A stretch of 64,000 nt of DNA. It comes from Torymus aiolomorphi (lineage: Eukaryota; Arthropoda; Insecta; Hymenoptera; Torymidae). The stretch spans positions 2,799,001-2,863,000 of the forward strand of contig CM070877.1 in the NCBI GenBank assembly GCA_036365515.1, read 5' to 3'. The notes below the pieces were generated by a model, which did not search any database, was not told where the DNA came from, and saw nothing but the letters and a program-made list of their open reading frames with translations. Positions 7,777 through 16,950 of the stretch are shown piece after piece; the stretch's first letter is position 1, and each line of letters starts with the position of its first letter. The position numbers and the translations under genes are program-made.

Positions 7777-8690
7777 ATGGAACACGAAAGACTAGTTGAA
7801 GAACTACACAAACCTGCAAGACGTAACTATACACGTCGAAGCTTTGACGTGCGTGGTTTGGACGAAACTTGGCAAGCAGATCTCGTCGAAATGATTCCAT
7901 ATGCTCGCGATAATAAGGGCTATAGATACTTGCTCACTATAATCGACATTTTCTCCAAATATGCATGGGCTATTCCTGTAAAGAGAAAAACAGGCAAAGA
8001 TGTCTCAGAAGCTATGAAATCTGTGCTTGTTAAAGGCAGAGTACCGAAGAATCTCCACACCGATAGAGGCAAAGAATTTTATAACACAGATTTTCAAAAA
8101 CTTATGAGCACACATAAAATAAAGTTATACTCAACCTTTAGTAATCTAAAAGCAGCGATATGTGAACGTTTTAATCGCACGCTAAAAAGTGTAATGTGGA
8201 AAAATTCAGTTTGCGCGGCAACTATAAGTGGTTAGATATTTTACCTGATTTACTTGCTGCATACAATAATCGTAAACATCGTACTATTGATGCGAAACCA
8301 AAAGATGTAACAGCCAATAATGAAGCAGATATACTGAGGAAATTTGCCCCTAAAATAACTAAGAAAATTAAACCAAAATTTAAAATTGGTGACAAAGTCC
8401 GAGTGAGCAAGGCTAAAGCAGTATTTGACAAAGGATATACTCCAAATTGGTCTACAGAAATATTTACAATTGTACGTGTAGCAGCTACAAATCCTCCAAC
8501 TTACCATCTGAAGGACTATCAAGATCAGCCCGTCTCAGGAGGTTTCTACGAGCAAGAACTACTCAAAGCCAAGTATCCAGATATTTATCTTGTAGAAAAA
8601 GTAATTAAGAAAAAAGGAAGTAAAATTTTTGTAAAATGGCTTGGCTTTGATAATTCACATAATAGTTGGATTGAGAAAAAAGATATGTAA
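7777..8690 (+). pseudogene. RVE-family integrase with C-terminal chromodomain, frameshifted
   Basis: The first part (7777-8204) has the DDE catalytic core: D35 in WQADLVEM, D96 in HTDRGKEF and E130 in AICERFNRTL. The second part (from about 8205, in the next frame) continues with SLRGNYKWLDILPDLLAAYNN, the SH3-like KIGDKVRVSK segment and a chromodomain (YLVEKVIKKKGSKIFVKWLGF...SWIEKKDM). The break is a one-base shift at the 5-A run 8200-8204; after it the first frame reaches a stop at 8235. No HHCC zinc domain is visible at the N-terminus. The enzyme would insert the element with the 6-bp duplication seen here, and the chromodomain may target H3K9-methylated chromatin. An AATAAA follows at 8707-8712. 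A sequencing error is possible. Confidence 0.9.
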
Positions 8691-9074
8691 ACATATAGAA
8701 TTGATAAATAAAAACAATTTTTTTTCATGTTAAACAAAAGAGTTGTTTATTAAAAAAAAAAAATTATGTACATTTTGCGCTCAACTATATTTCATAATAC
8801 TTAAACATTTCGCAATACTTATATATATATATATATTTTCGCAATAAACATTTTATTTTCGCAATACTTAAACAATATTTTTTTGCAATACTTAAACAAT
8901 ATTTTTTTGCAATACTTAAACAATATTTTTTCGCAATACTTAAGAATTATATTTTTTCGCAAAACTTGGCTTATACATATTTTTTCGCAAATACTTAACT
9001 ATTTTACAATATATATTTTTTCGTAAATACTTAAACATTAACTATATATATGTATATTCGCATTACTTAAAAAA
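8691..9074. repeat. Convergent intergenic region with ~24-bp tandem repeats
   Basis: It lies between the 3' ends of the integrase (plus) and the small minus-strand gene. From about 8807 to 9070 it is built of imperfect repeats of CGCAATACTTAAACAATAT with T-rich tails, about nine copies drifting in length. Poly(A) signals for the integrase (8707-8712, plus) and for the minus-strand gene (TTTATT at 8854-8859 on the plus strand) lie in or before the array. No ORF. Confidence 0.8.
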
Positions 9075-9374
9075 TTATTTGCCACTAAATTCTACACTGG
9101 AACCGCCGTTGTACACTATAAACAGTTCATACTTATTAGCGGCATCCTGGAGTTTGAAGAAGAACTGCTCGTCTTGTTGAAGAGCATCTGATACTCTCTT
9201 CGGCATGAACACATCAAACTCGCTCTCCAGTTCAGCCACGACTTTTGCTCCATATTTCGTCGTTACAGCCTTCAGACTAGACACCATATACCGCTGGCCC
9301 TTGGTCAGATCGACCAGTCTTTTTGTGGGAAGGAATCCACCACGAGCGATTGCGTTCAGTTTTGTTAAATCCAT
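9075..9374 (-). CDS. Small Polinton protein, possible OB-fold ssDNA-binding protein
   Basis: 99 aa, beginning MDLTKLNAIA. The core has a strand-rich pattern (YMVSSLKAVTTKYGAKVVAELESEFDVFMPKRVSDAL) followed by LFIVYNGGSSVEF. I recall this short family next to PolB in many arthropod Polintons. The pattern of a basic strand, 'TKYGxKVVAELE' and then 'DVFMPKRV' is compatible with a five-strand OB fold, so a replication ssDNA-binding role is suggested. No enzyme motif is present. It sits immediately downstream of PolB on the same strand. Confidence 0.7.
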   Translation of the reverse strand: MDLTKLNAIARGGFLPTKRLVDLTKGQRYMVSSLKAVTTKYGAKVVAELESEFDVFMPKRVSDALQQDEQFFFKLQDAANKYELFIVYNGGSSVEFSGK

Positions 9375-9509
9375 CTGTAACAGAAAGTTTGAAAATGTTT
9401 AGTTTTTATTTTTTAAAAAAAGAGAAAAATTACTTTAAGAAAAAAAAATACTAACCTTAGATTTCTCTGCGTTTCTTACTACTCCCAGTAGTTGACTCAC
9501 AAGGTCTTT

Positions 9510-9700
9510 TCAAGACGAGGAGCGACACTGCTGGAAGCGGTTGCGTGACAGCGAGAAGCGGCTGTGAGACAGCAAGAAGCGGCTGCGCAACTGAAGTAAT
9601 CTGCTGCCAAGATGGAGGAAGCGGCGTTGAGATCTGCTGGAGCTGCTGCTGTTGCTGAAGATTACTGCTGGAAGGCTCGACTGTGCGAATGAGCTCCTGC
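9510..9700 (-). repeat. Low-complexity Ser/Arg-coding repeats in the PolB tail
   Basis: Imperfect ~30-bp units built on GAAGCGGCTG and GACAGC (plus-strand view) encode repeated SR.RF(L/S) blocks at the extreme C-terminus of the polymerase frame. The core family ends near LPWGHYR, so this is an extension unique to this lineage, or 3' sequence read through after loss of the original stop. Confidence 0.5.
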
Positions 9701-12700
9701 TCTCGCGATGCCTCATTATATAGCAGCTCTTCTGCGGCGTTCGGCGGCTCGTGTTCCCCTCTCCGGCAGCTTCGTTCTCATTGGCATGCTCTTCCCCCAC
9801 CACTCCTGCTCTGTAGTGACCCCAAGGCAGTGTATCGGTGGTTCCGGGCTGCAGGCAGCGTTTGTCGTCATGTGCACTGAGAGCAATTTTTCTCTCTTTC
9901 TCAGTGTGGATGTTATGACGCCGAGACCTGATGTTTCGCTGCTCACGAGTGACGATGACGTTCTCACGGAGGCACTTCATGTAGTCGTCAGGGGTGATGG
10001 TCAGTTTGACTACAGAAGTTTTCACTCCTTTGGCCTTTTTGATGGGCTGTTGGTTCTGCACTTTCACGCTGTACATTTTACTCCGCAGCCCGATGAATTC
10101 CAGCATGATCTCACCGTTGCACTCGTCCTTCATCAAGCCGACGATTTTCTTATTGGCACGAGGCATATTAAACGGATTAGTTTCAGGATAGTCTGATGTG
10201 TCGAACTCGTGGATGTCTCGTCGCATCACATCGTACACGTTAACGCCTGTAACCTCGTATATCAGACTATCCGTATCAGTGTATAACAACTTGCCTCGGT
10301 CTCCTACACGATCTCGCATATAGTCGTAGTGGAACCTGTACACGAGTGTTTTTGACAAGTCCAGAACTGATAATCCAATGTAGATTGGCTTTCTTATGCA
10401 GATCTCCGTCCGCAACAGCTGCACAGCGACGAGGTTTTCGTCAAAAATGTCAGAGCTGTGAAAATTGGGCCGTGCGATTAGTGCCTCAGCTCCATAGCGG
10501 CCTTTCCATTTGTTGACTAGCTTCACGTCAACGCGTTTCCTCTCGTTTTCCATCGTTTTGCCATACACAGCGTTGTTAAAAAGTTTGAACAGCATTTTTT
10601 CAAACTCGTTCTTGGCTTCCTTCCTTTTTGCGCTGTTCAAATCGATGTACTTTTTAAGCCAAGGACTTTGTTGGAATTGTATGGCACGATGGACTTTGAC
10701 GAGAACTAGGCCATGTTTCAAACCCTGTTTAAGTGCTCGATAGTGTAGCACGTAACGAGTTTTGTCGTGAAGCGTCGTCATAAGTTTATGCTGTTTCGAG
10801 CCAGGAGGCGCCATGTGTTCGGCGCAGAATGGCAGATCTTTATGCGAATCATGCAGTGACTCGGGATACTTCAGGTCCACTTCAACAAAGTATCCAAAGT
10901 CGCAGTCATCGGGGATGTCGAAGAAGTTTGGTTCGTTGACATTCTGCACCCACTTGAAGCCACCATAGGGTAAGGGCTCAGTCATTGCCCAACCGTACAA
11001 ATTGTTCACATCGAAATACATCAAATATTTTTCGTCCTCGTTAGCGTTGTAACCATCGTTCATGTACGGGTTGTTCGCTTTTGCATAGCGATTGCAACAT
11101 TGACTGATTCCGCCCCGTATGCCGCGCTCGATAAACAGCAACATGTCTACATCGGTGAGAAGCTCAAGTTTGATCTGTGAAATATAAAATTTGTTTTTTT
11201 TAATTGTGAATTTTAGTTAAATTTAAAGTTAATCATACCTGAGTATTTTTGAGCATGGCATCCCAAGTCAATCCGGGTGTCGTGTAATAGTGGGCCGGAT
11301 CCAACTCATAAGCCTCAAGACAATTACTTCTAAAGTTCTCAAAAACTTCAGCCAATAGGATAACGTCTGTCTTGAGATATAAGTCAGAGTACTGCCCAAG
11401 ATCTTGAATGCTGAAACTCTGCCAAACGTTCTGTGCATGCTCATAATCCTCATCGCTGATATGAGCGTTATATAAGCTGCTGAAGAAGTCATCTTTCGAT
11501 GGGAGATTTGTCTCGTTTAACTTTTCAAATGACGAGACATAGTCATATGGGAAAACTCCTTTTCTCTTCAAAAGTGAAATTTGTTCATCACATAGACCAT
11601 CTTCTTTGAACAATCGCTCCAGAGTATTCAGTTTCTCCAAGTATGATGCTAACTTGTCTAGCGATGAAGCCATGAACTTGAACGAGTCGATGAATCTCAA
11701 ATTTATGTCTGTACCTTCCACAAACTTTGTAAAAGATATGTATTTCTCTTTTGTTTGTGGAAGTAGCGAAACTCGCCCTTTGAAGCATGTCGCTATTTCT
11801 CTAATAAAGAGATGAGAATCGTATCCGCTCAAATTGTGAAAAACTATGGGGATTGTTCTTGAATCTTGAAAGCCAAGGTTACATTTGCTATGTGCAGGTC
11901 CACGATATCTGTAAAAATAATTTTTTATTTGAGAGAGAGAGAGAGAGAATATTAAAAAAGTACTCACTTTCCCGTGAAATGACAATGATCGCGTACTCGC
12001 TTGTCTTCCTCAGTGAATGGCTTCTCGCAAATATGACATATTGATGCTTTTTCAAACATAATATTTTCGAGTGGTGTTAAATTACTCATGGGCTTTGGAT
12101 GTTTGTACGAGTCATCCAACTTTACAGCCAGTGAGTGGAGGTTCTGTACAAACCATGTGGCTGGGGATTCGGCTTGTTCATCATCTTGCCTATAACTCTT
12201 ATATTCCGAGAGAGTCGTTGTAGCTACATTTAATGAAATAGCCTACACTGAATGGCACGTGATGCTGGTACGCTCGTTCGTCGTCAATCACAGGCTTCAA
12301 TATACATTCAAAGTCAGCGTATATTACGAACGGCACACGATTTTTAAAACCAAAGTTCGTAAACTCTAAAATATTGTTTTTCACTGCTGGAAGAGTAATT
12401 TTACACTTATTCATTTTTTCACAGTCAGTTATGTGCTTCGCCAATTTCTCTTCCGTCCAGAAATAATGCAGGCAACGGTCACAGATGAAAGTTTTATGGT
12501 CGCGAGAACATAGCTGTTTACTACACAATCTTGATAAATTTTTTATCCACACGTAGTGGAATTTAAATTCAATATCATCATCAAGAGCTGATTCATCCTC
12601 GTCAATATAATTATTTTCGATGAGTAGTAAATTAACGTGCTTTTCTTTTTTTTCAGATGACAAGTGCCGTGGTAAAACTTCGAAAGCTTCTCTTTGCTTC

Positions 12701-13650
12701 TTTTTTAAATAATACACATTTACAGAAACGTCATTTTGCTTCTCAAACTTTGTCACTTTTCGGGGATCAACGGGAAAATCGATTCCCTTAAAGTTGAGAT
12801 CGTTTTTATAGGGTACATAATTCACCACTCGATTGGCATTTTTCTTAGCTGGGTGTAGAGCCGATAGAATTGCCCACTTGAAACATTCATTGTCTTGATT
12901 TTCTACGTTTACACACGCCTTCTTGTTCTTGATGAATGGCGGCAAATCAATGTACGAACTTCCTCTCATTGGATTAAACTTGTAAATATTAACAACTAAA
13001 TTCAAAATTGATTTAAGCGTCCAGCCCGATTCGCGCTCTTGGAATTCCTCCATATCCGTATCGATTGGATTTTGAACGTTCATCAGAAACCACTCATTCA
13101 AGTCCGTAGTCGAGTATATTGGAGCTGTTTTTGTGTTGAAATATTTTATTTCAATCGTTTCTTCGCCATTTTTAACTATAGCGTACTCAGCCGCTAACAC
13201 TGTGTTCACTTTTAAAGGTTCTTTAAGAATTTCACGCACTTTTTCAATAAATTCTTTCTTAGCGTCTCGCATAAATGTTAATAAATCGAGATGTCTTCGA
13301 TTTGTGATGACACCCGTCTTTATTCTGTTCTCGAAAGCTGAGTCGACATCATCCCAGCTCACCGAGGGGCCATTTTCACTGGCTTGTAGTCCAGCACCTA
13401 CCACTCGATGTTCACTCAACAAGCGTAGAACACTTTTTATAAGCGCGATGGCCGCTTGCAACTTTTGCCGATCAGCCACTGTTAAGTCCGTCACGTCGGG
13501 CCTACGTTGAGCCAATTTTTCAGCTTCCACTAGAGCTTTGCGACCAAGCGCGATCCAATTGTTCACATCATCTTGGTCAGCTGCACCACTTAAAGCAAGA
13601 CGATACGATTTACATAGCATAAGAGCGGTATTTTTGAAATACTGAGGCAT
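9510..13650 (-). pseudogene. Family B DNA polymerase (protein-primed type), three exons, one frameshift
   Basis: Start ATG 13650-13648 (MPQYFKNTAL); the frame continues upstream only with non-ATG codons. Exon 1 is 13650-11968 and exon 2 is 11908-11239. Exon 3 is 11174-9510. Introns of 59 and 64 bp have GT..AG ends and join in frame (TGK/YRGPAHS and NTQ/IKLELL). Motifs: zinc-like CxxC..H..C (about 12480-12440); Exo I YADFECI; Exo II FHNLSGYDSH; Exo III YLKTDVILL; Pol A DVNNLYGWAM; Pol B KLFNNAVYGK; Pol C YTDTDSLIY; and the late LPWGHYR. A one-base shift at about 12201-12210 breaks exon 1: the first frame stops at 12199 and the following 79 codons (YKSYRQDD...) lie in the next frame. After LPWGHYR an unusual ~100-aa Ser/Arg-rich tail follows. 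The terminal protein is not separately identifiable. Confidence 0.93.
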
Positions 13651-13803
13651 CTTGACCGTGCGAGGCAGTCGAATGATTTTCCGCCGCACGCATACCTCTT
13701 TTTATCTAAAAAATTCGCGAAAAGAGATCGTTTCTGATTGGGTGTAGGTGTTGTGGAGGGGGTAAAAATAACGCGATTGGTTAAACAAAATAGGAAGGCT
13801 AAC

Positions 13804-13810
13804 TATAAAA
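13804..13810 (+). promoter_or_regulatory. TATA box of the spliced right-hand paralog
   Basis: TATAAAA 75 bases before the ATG at 13885. The region 13651-13803 is the divergent promoter shared with PolB, which has only a weak GATAAAAAG at 13697-13705 (minus). Confidence 0.5.
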
Positions 13811-13884
13811 TAAACAGAGAGCCGTTGGAAACCTCATTCGCTCCTTTGCTCTCGTCCGAGAACAGTCACAGCAGCAGCAGCAAG

Positions 13885-14477
13885 ATGAAGTATATTGTTG
13901 ATGTCCAAGGTTTCAAGATTACCTTGAATGAATTCGTCTTCAAGGAAGTAGCCATTATCCCTCTCGAGGAAGACCCTACACCATCGGTTTTCCTATTTAA
14001 ACCGCCTTATGCATGGGACAAATTGTTGGAAAAAAACAAGTCCGAAAATCGCTGGCTTGAACAAAATTTCCACGGAATTATGTGGAGAGCGGGCAATATT
14101 CCATACGATGAACTAAAAAACACTCTAAGTGGTGTACTCTTCGGAGCGGAGATTTACGTAAAAGGCTTGGAGAAAAGTAAATGGTTGAAGAGATTTTTCC
14201 CGGATCAGTAAGCTATTTTTGGTTATAAAATTATTTTCATAAAAAAAGTTTTCTCATAATAATTTTTTTCAGATTAGTTATTAATATTGAAGAGATGGGA
14301 TGTCCTTCATTGAAAAGTCTACCTGCAGAATCAGTCTCGTGTACCAACCATACTGCCTGTAACTTTCCAGTATGCGCACTTCGAAACGCACTAGTTATAA
14401 AAAGATGGATGCTTGAGCATCAACATAGCAAAAACATGAAGGAAATATCAGAATCTTATCACTTTATGTATATTTGA
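13885..14477 (+). CDS. Polinton accessory protein, spliced paralog of 1702-2217
   Basis: Exons 13885-14207 and 14273-14477, with a 65-bp GT..AG intron (GTAAGC donor, polypyrimidine tract then CAG). Together they are 528 bases, 175 aa plus stop. It begins MKYIVDVQGFK and has FVFKEVAIIPLEEDP, VFLFKPPYAW, an IYVKGLEKSKWLKRF segment and a C-terminal Cys/His cluster (CTNHTACNFPVC). It aligns along its whole length with the left-end gene, including the position of the junction (intronless there). The intron interrupts the conserved region just after KRF, which strongly supports the splice model. Function is unknown; a nuclease-like fold is speculative. The start is chosen at the ATG after the TATA, not the longer open frame from 13738. 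Confidence 0.85.
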
Positions 14478-14549
14478 ATTATAATTTGTTCATTTATTAT
14501 GAGTTAATAAACATTTTTTATTAAATTTTGTGGTTATATTAATTTCTTA

Positions 14550-14586
<37 letters not shown>

Positions 14587-14858
14587 TTCTCTCTTAAAAA
14601 AGTGAACTATCCTCACAATAAAGCGTCAAAATCGATTATGTTTGAATATTTAAAAACCTGTATAATAGAAATAGTAAAAGAAAAAAATTAATTATTTAAT
14701 TTATCAAACTTTTAAATTGAATCTAACTAACTTGATTGTAAATAATACGCGTGAAGCTCGTTGAATATAGCTAATATTTAAAATAAATTACATAATGATA
14801 ATTATATATTTTATTTAAATAAAACATGAATATTTGTTCATACGTTAAAAATATTGGT
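14478..14858. other. AT-rich spacer with (TA)n
   Basis: It holds the likely poly(A) signals of the spliced gene (AATAAA near 14506-14511), an alternating TA tract at about 14563-14584, and AT-rich sequence up to the stem-loops of the next minus-strand gene. AATAAA on the minus strand (around 14818) could serve that gene as an alternative 3' end. No ORF supported. Confidence 0.5.
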
Positions 14859-14874
14859 GGCCCTGAAAAGGGCC
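14859..14874 (-). terminator. Histone-type 3' stem-loop, second of gene A
   Basis: In minus-strand sense GGCCCTTTTCAGGGCC followed by ACCA: a 6-bp stem and TTTC loop with the GG..CC base and pyrimidine/purine arms of the replication-dependent histone mRNA consensus. The sequence downstream (AATATTT..TTAAC..TGAACAAA) is shared with the 3' region of gene B. Confidence 0.75.
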
Positions 14875-14882
14875 GATTGGAT

Positions 14883-14898
14883 AGTCCTGAAAAGGACT
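14883..14898 (-). terminator. Histone-type 3' stem-loop, first of gene A
   Basis: In minus-strand sense AGTCCTTTTCAGGACT, a perfect 6-bp stem with TTTC loop, starting two bases (TC) after the TAA stop of the 161-aa gene. Confidence 0.75.
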
Positions 14899-14900
14899 GA

Positions 14901-15386
14901 TTAAATCGTAAGACGTCGACGAATTCGCCGACGTGGTTCATCATCATCGCTGTCGTCACGAGGTCGCTTCACCGGCATCTTCCGCGGTGACATCGTCCCC
15001 GAGGAGACGGTGATGCACAAAGGCGATGATCCTATATCCTTCTCCTCAGAGACTGGTGAAAAGCACGGCTCATAATTCTCCAAAAATCCCGGGGAGAAGC
15101 AAGAAGGCACCGGTGAGAGCGAAGGCGGCGGCGACAGCGGCGGCAACACCAGAGGTGGGCAGTGCGGTAGTCTCTCAACGAAGAGCGGGGATGGACAGGG
15201 CAAGCGTTGTGGTGTGAACGCTGGCGATGCAATCGGTGACTTGATTGGTGATGACGTAGCCAACGGTACCACCAACGCCGAGAGAAACTCGTCGTCGCTG
15301 TCCATCGCGAGGCCGATCTCCCAATCGAAGTCGGCTTCACTCCACACTGTCTCCATTGCTCGGAGGTTGTCGCTCGATGAATCCAT
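14901..15386 (-). CDS. Accessory protein A: acidic N-terminus, proline-rich middle, basic NLS-like tail
   Basis: 161 aa, 36 bases downstream of TATAAAAG (15422-15429, minus). The order is an acidic segment (SEADFDWEIGLAMDSDDEF), a long Pro/Ser-rich disordered part (SPIKSPIASP, LPPLSPPPSLSPVP), then MSPRKMPVKRPRDDSDDDE and RRRIRRRLTI, a strong nuclear-localisation pattern. Composition recalls small DNA-virus early regulators such as adenovirus E1A or the adintovirus 'oncoid' proteins. No LxCxE Rb-binding motif is present, so that comparison is by composition only. It has two histone-type stem-loops directly after the stop. It is divergent from gene B and probably a distant relative of it. No recognised homolog. 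Confidence 0.7.
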   Translation of the reverse strand: MDSSSDNLRAMETVWSEADFDWEIGLAMDSDDEFLSALVVPLATSSPIKSPIASPAFTPQRLPCPSPLFVERLPHCPPLVLPPLSPPPSLSPVPSCFSPGFLENYEPCFSPVSEEKDIGSSPLCITVSSGTMSPRKMPVKRPRDDSDDDEPRRRIRRRLTI

Positions 15387-15421
15387 GTCAGCGAATGATG
15401 ATTGCTCTGTAGACTACGCGG

Positions 15422-15429
15422 CTTTTATA
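15422..15429 (-). promoter_or_regulatory. TATA box of gene A
   Basis: TATAAAAG in minus sense, 36 bases upstream of the ATG at 15386. Confidence 0.6.
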
Positions 15430-15489
15430 GACAAAGCGCAACACCCTCTGTGTATGTGCTCCCCCTCTCCACGCGGCGCTCGCGGCTGC

Positions 15490-15527
15490 TGATTGGTACG
15501 GAGCATCTCCGCGAGAGACGATATAAG
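15490..15527 (+). promoter_or_regulatory. Core promoter of gene B: CCAAT box, palindrome, TATA
   Basis: An inverted CCAAT box (GATTGG) is followed by the palindromic CGGAGCATCTCCG and ATATAAG (TATAAG 15522-15527), 37 bases before the ATG. The gene C promoter on the minus strand (17533-17575) has the same order and near-identical sequence, showing that the promoter was duplicated with the gene. Confidence 0.65.
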
Positions 15528-15563
15528 TAACGCGTTTTTTTCCGATCGGCATCATTTTTCGCA

Positions 15564-16112
15564 ATGGAGTCGAAGAATAACTTTCTCCAGGACCTGCTCG
15601 ACGACGAGTCTCTTCAAGAAGCCATCCTCGATGGCTTGAGAGCTTTGGAGGATTGCGCACCTTTTGCGTTGGAGGAGATACCAGAGCTGTCCTCTCCTCT
15701 CGCTTTTGACGCATGGCTTATGGGTCTAGAGCTTGAGGAGGAGGAGGAAGAAGAGCAGCAACGGGCACCTACTCCACCGCTCGAGGAGGAGGTAGAAGAA
15801 AAAGAAGAATATGAATTACGAAGACCACACACATCGCAACCTCCTCCGGACCTCGTGATGCGAACACCACCAGCATCGCCACCATCGTACATGCTGTACG
15901 AGCCGCATGAAGGGTGGTATTATGAGGTGTCGGAGGATTTTGCACTGATTCGTGCATATGAGCAACTATCACAGACGTCGGAGGAAGCCGAAGACGCAGA
16001 TGACGAAATGGAGGTTGATAACGACCTTCAATGCAGACCTCGAAAGCGACGTCGTCATCGTAAAGACCATTCAACATCACCATCTCATCGTCGTCGTCGT
16101 CTCTTCGAATAA
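15564..16112 (+). CDS. Accessory protein B: acidic/proline-rich with basic tail (paralog of C)
   Basis: 182 aa, ATG 37 bases after the TATA. The N-terminal block LQEAILDGLRALED, then MGLELEE, a poly-Glu run, APTPPLEEE, RRPHTSQPPP, TPPASPPSYMLYEP, WYYEVSED, and a basic end (CRPRKRRRHRKD ... RRRRLFE). Gene C shares the same blocks in the same order (QAILDGLRALE, MGLEL, RRPH, TPP..PP, LMLYD, YYEV, basic tail), so the two are paralogs in inverted orientation. Probably a nuclear, intrinsically disordered regulator (inference). The GLRALE helix may be a protein-binding motif. No LxCxE. The stop codon is followed after two bases by a histone-type stem-loop. Confidence 0.75.
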   Translation: MESKNNFLQDLLDDESLQEAILDGLRALEDCAPFALEEIPELSSPLAFDAWLMGLELEEEEEEEQQRAPTPPLEEEVEEKEEYELRRPHTSQPPPDLVMRTPPASPPSYMLYEPHEGWYYEVSEDFALIRAYEQLSQTSEEAEDADDEMEVDNDLQCRPRKRRRHRKDHSTSPSHRRRRLFE

Positions 16113-16114
16113 TC

Positions 16115-16130
16115 GGTCCTTTTTAGGACC
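16115..16130 (+). terminator. Histone-type 3' stem-loop, first of gene B
   Basis: GGTCCTTTTTAGGACC: perfect 6-bp stem, TTTT loop, beginning two bases (TC) after the TAA stop. Confidence 0.75.
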
Positions 16131-16144
16131 AAACCTATACAATC

Positions 16145-16160
16145 GGCCCTTTTCAGGGCC
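16145..16160 (+). terminator. Histone-type 3' stem-loop, second of gene B
   Basis: GGCCCTTTTCAGGGCC followed by ACA: a near-exact match to the metazoan histone stem-loop consensus, 14 bases after the first stem-loop. Same core as the second stem-loops of genes A and C. Confidence 0.8.
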
Positions 16161-16381
16161 ACAAATATTTATTTAACAATGAACAAAAATATTCATTATT
16201 ATTAGATTTCTTTAAATCAATTCATTCAAGTATAATCTCTTTAGGTGAAGAATATATATATAATAATGTTCACTATACATAAATTGCGTGCGCGAACTTC
16301 TTTTAGTGGAAACGAGAGAGAGAGAGTTTCAAGATTATGTTTTTTTTTAATAAATGGTTTGTTACCATGTTATATATTTTT
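16161..16381. other. AT-rich spacer between gene B and the stem-loop array
   Basis: The first 45 bases resemble the region after gene A's stem-loops. The rest is AT-rich with a short (GA)n at 16313-16325 and an AATAAA near 16350. No ORF. Confidence 0.4.
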
Positions 16382-16641
16382 AGCTCTGAAAAGAGCTGAT
16401 TATAACATATAGAAATAAATATATTTTTAGCTCTGAAAAGAGCTGATTATAACATATAGAAATAAATATATTTTTTAGCTCTGAAAAGAGCTTATTATAA
16501 CACAAAATAAATATTAGAAATAAATATATTTTTAGCTCTGAAAAGAGCTGATTATAACATATAGAAATAAATATATTTTTTAGCTCTGAAAAGAGCTTAT
16601 TATAACACAAAATAAATATATTTTTAGCTCTGAAAAGAGCT
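16382..16641 (-). repeat. Tandem array of six histone-type stem-loops
   Basis: Six identical 16-base hairpins (minus sense AGCTCTTTTCAGAGCT; 6-bp stem, TTTC loop) lie at 16382-16397, 16429-16444, 16477-16492, 16534-16549, 16582-16597 and 16626-16641. Spacing is 44-57 bases with AT-rich linkers. Most are preceded by AATC or AATA like the single hairpins. Loop orientation (TTTC, not GAAA) is correct only on the minus strand, the strand of gene C. The hairpins are conserved while the linkers vary. Confidence 0.85.
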
Positions 16642-16692
16642 GATTATAACATATAGAAATAAATAATTTGCTGTTTCGTTCAAATTATATAG

Positions 16693-16708
16693 GGCCCTGA
16701 AAAGGGCC
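16693..16708 (-). terminator. Histone-type 3' stem-loop, second of gene C
   Basis: In minus sense GGCCCTTTTCAGGGCC, identical to the second stem-loops of A and B, but pushed about 225 bases from the first one by an expanded microsatellite. Confidence 0.75.
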
Positions 16709-16948
<240 letters not shown>

Positions 16949-16950
16949 GA

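Noticed and set aside
9683..10196. Plus-strand frames opposite the polymerase C-terminus
   Set aside because: Shadows of the minus-strand polymerase gene. The opposite frame carries the catalytic YTDTDS and the conserved end motif.
16380..16610. 76-aa frame with repeated CYNKLFSELK
   Set aside because: It is the translation of the stem-loop array. The hairpin is conserved and the linkers vary, so the selection, if any, is on RNA structure.
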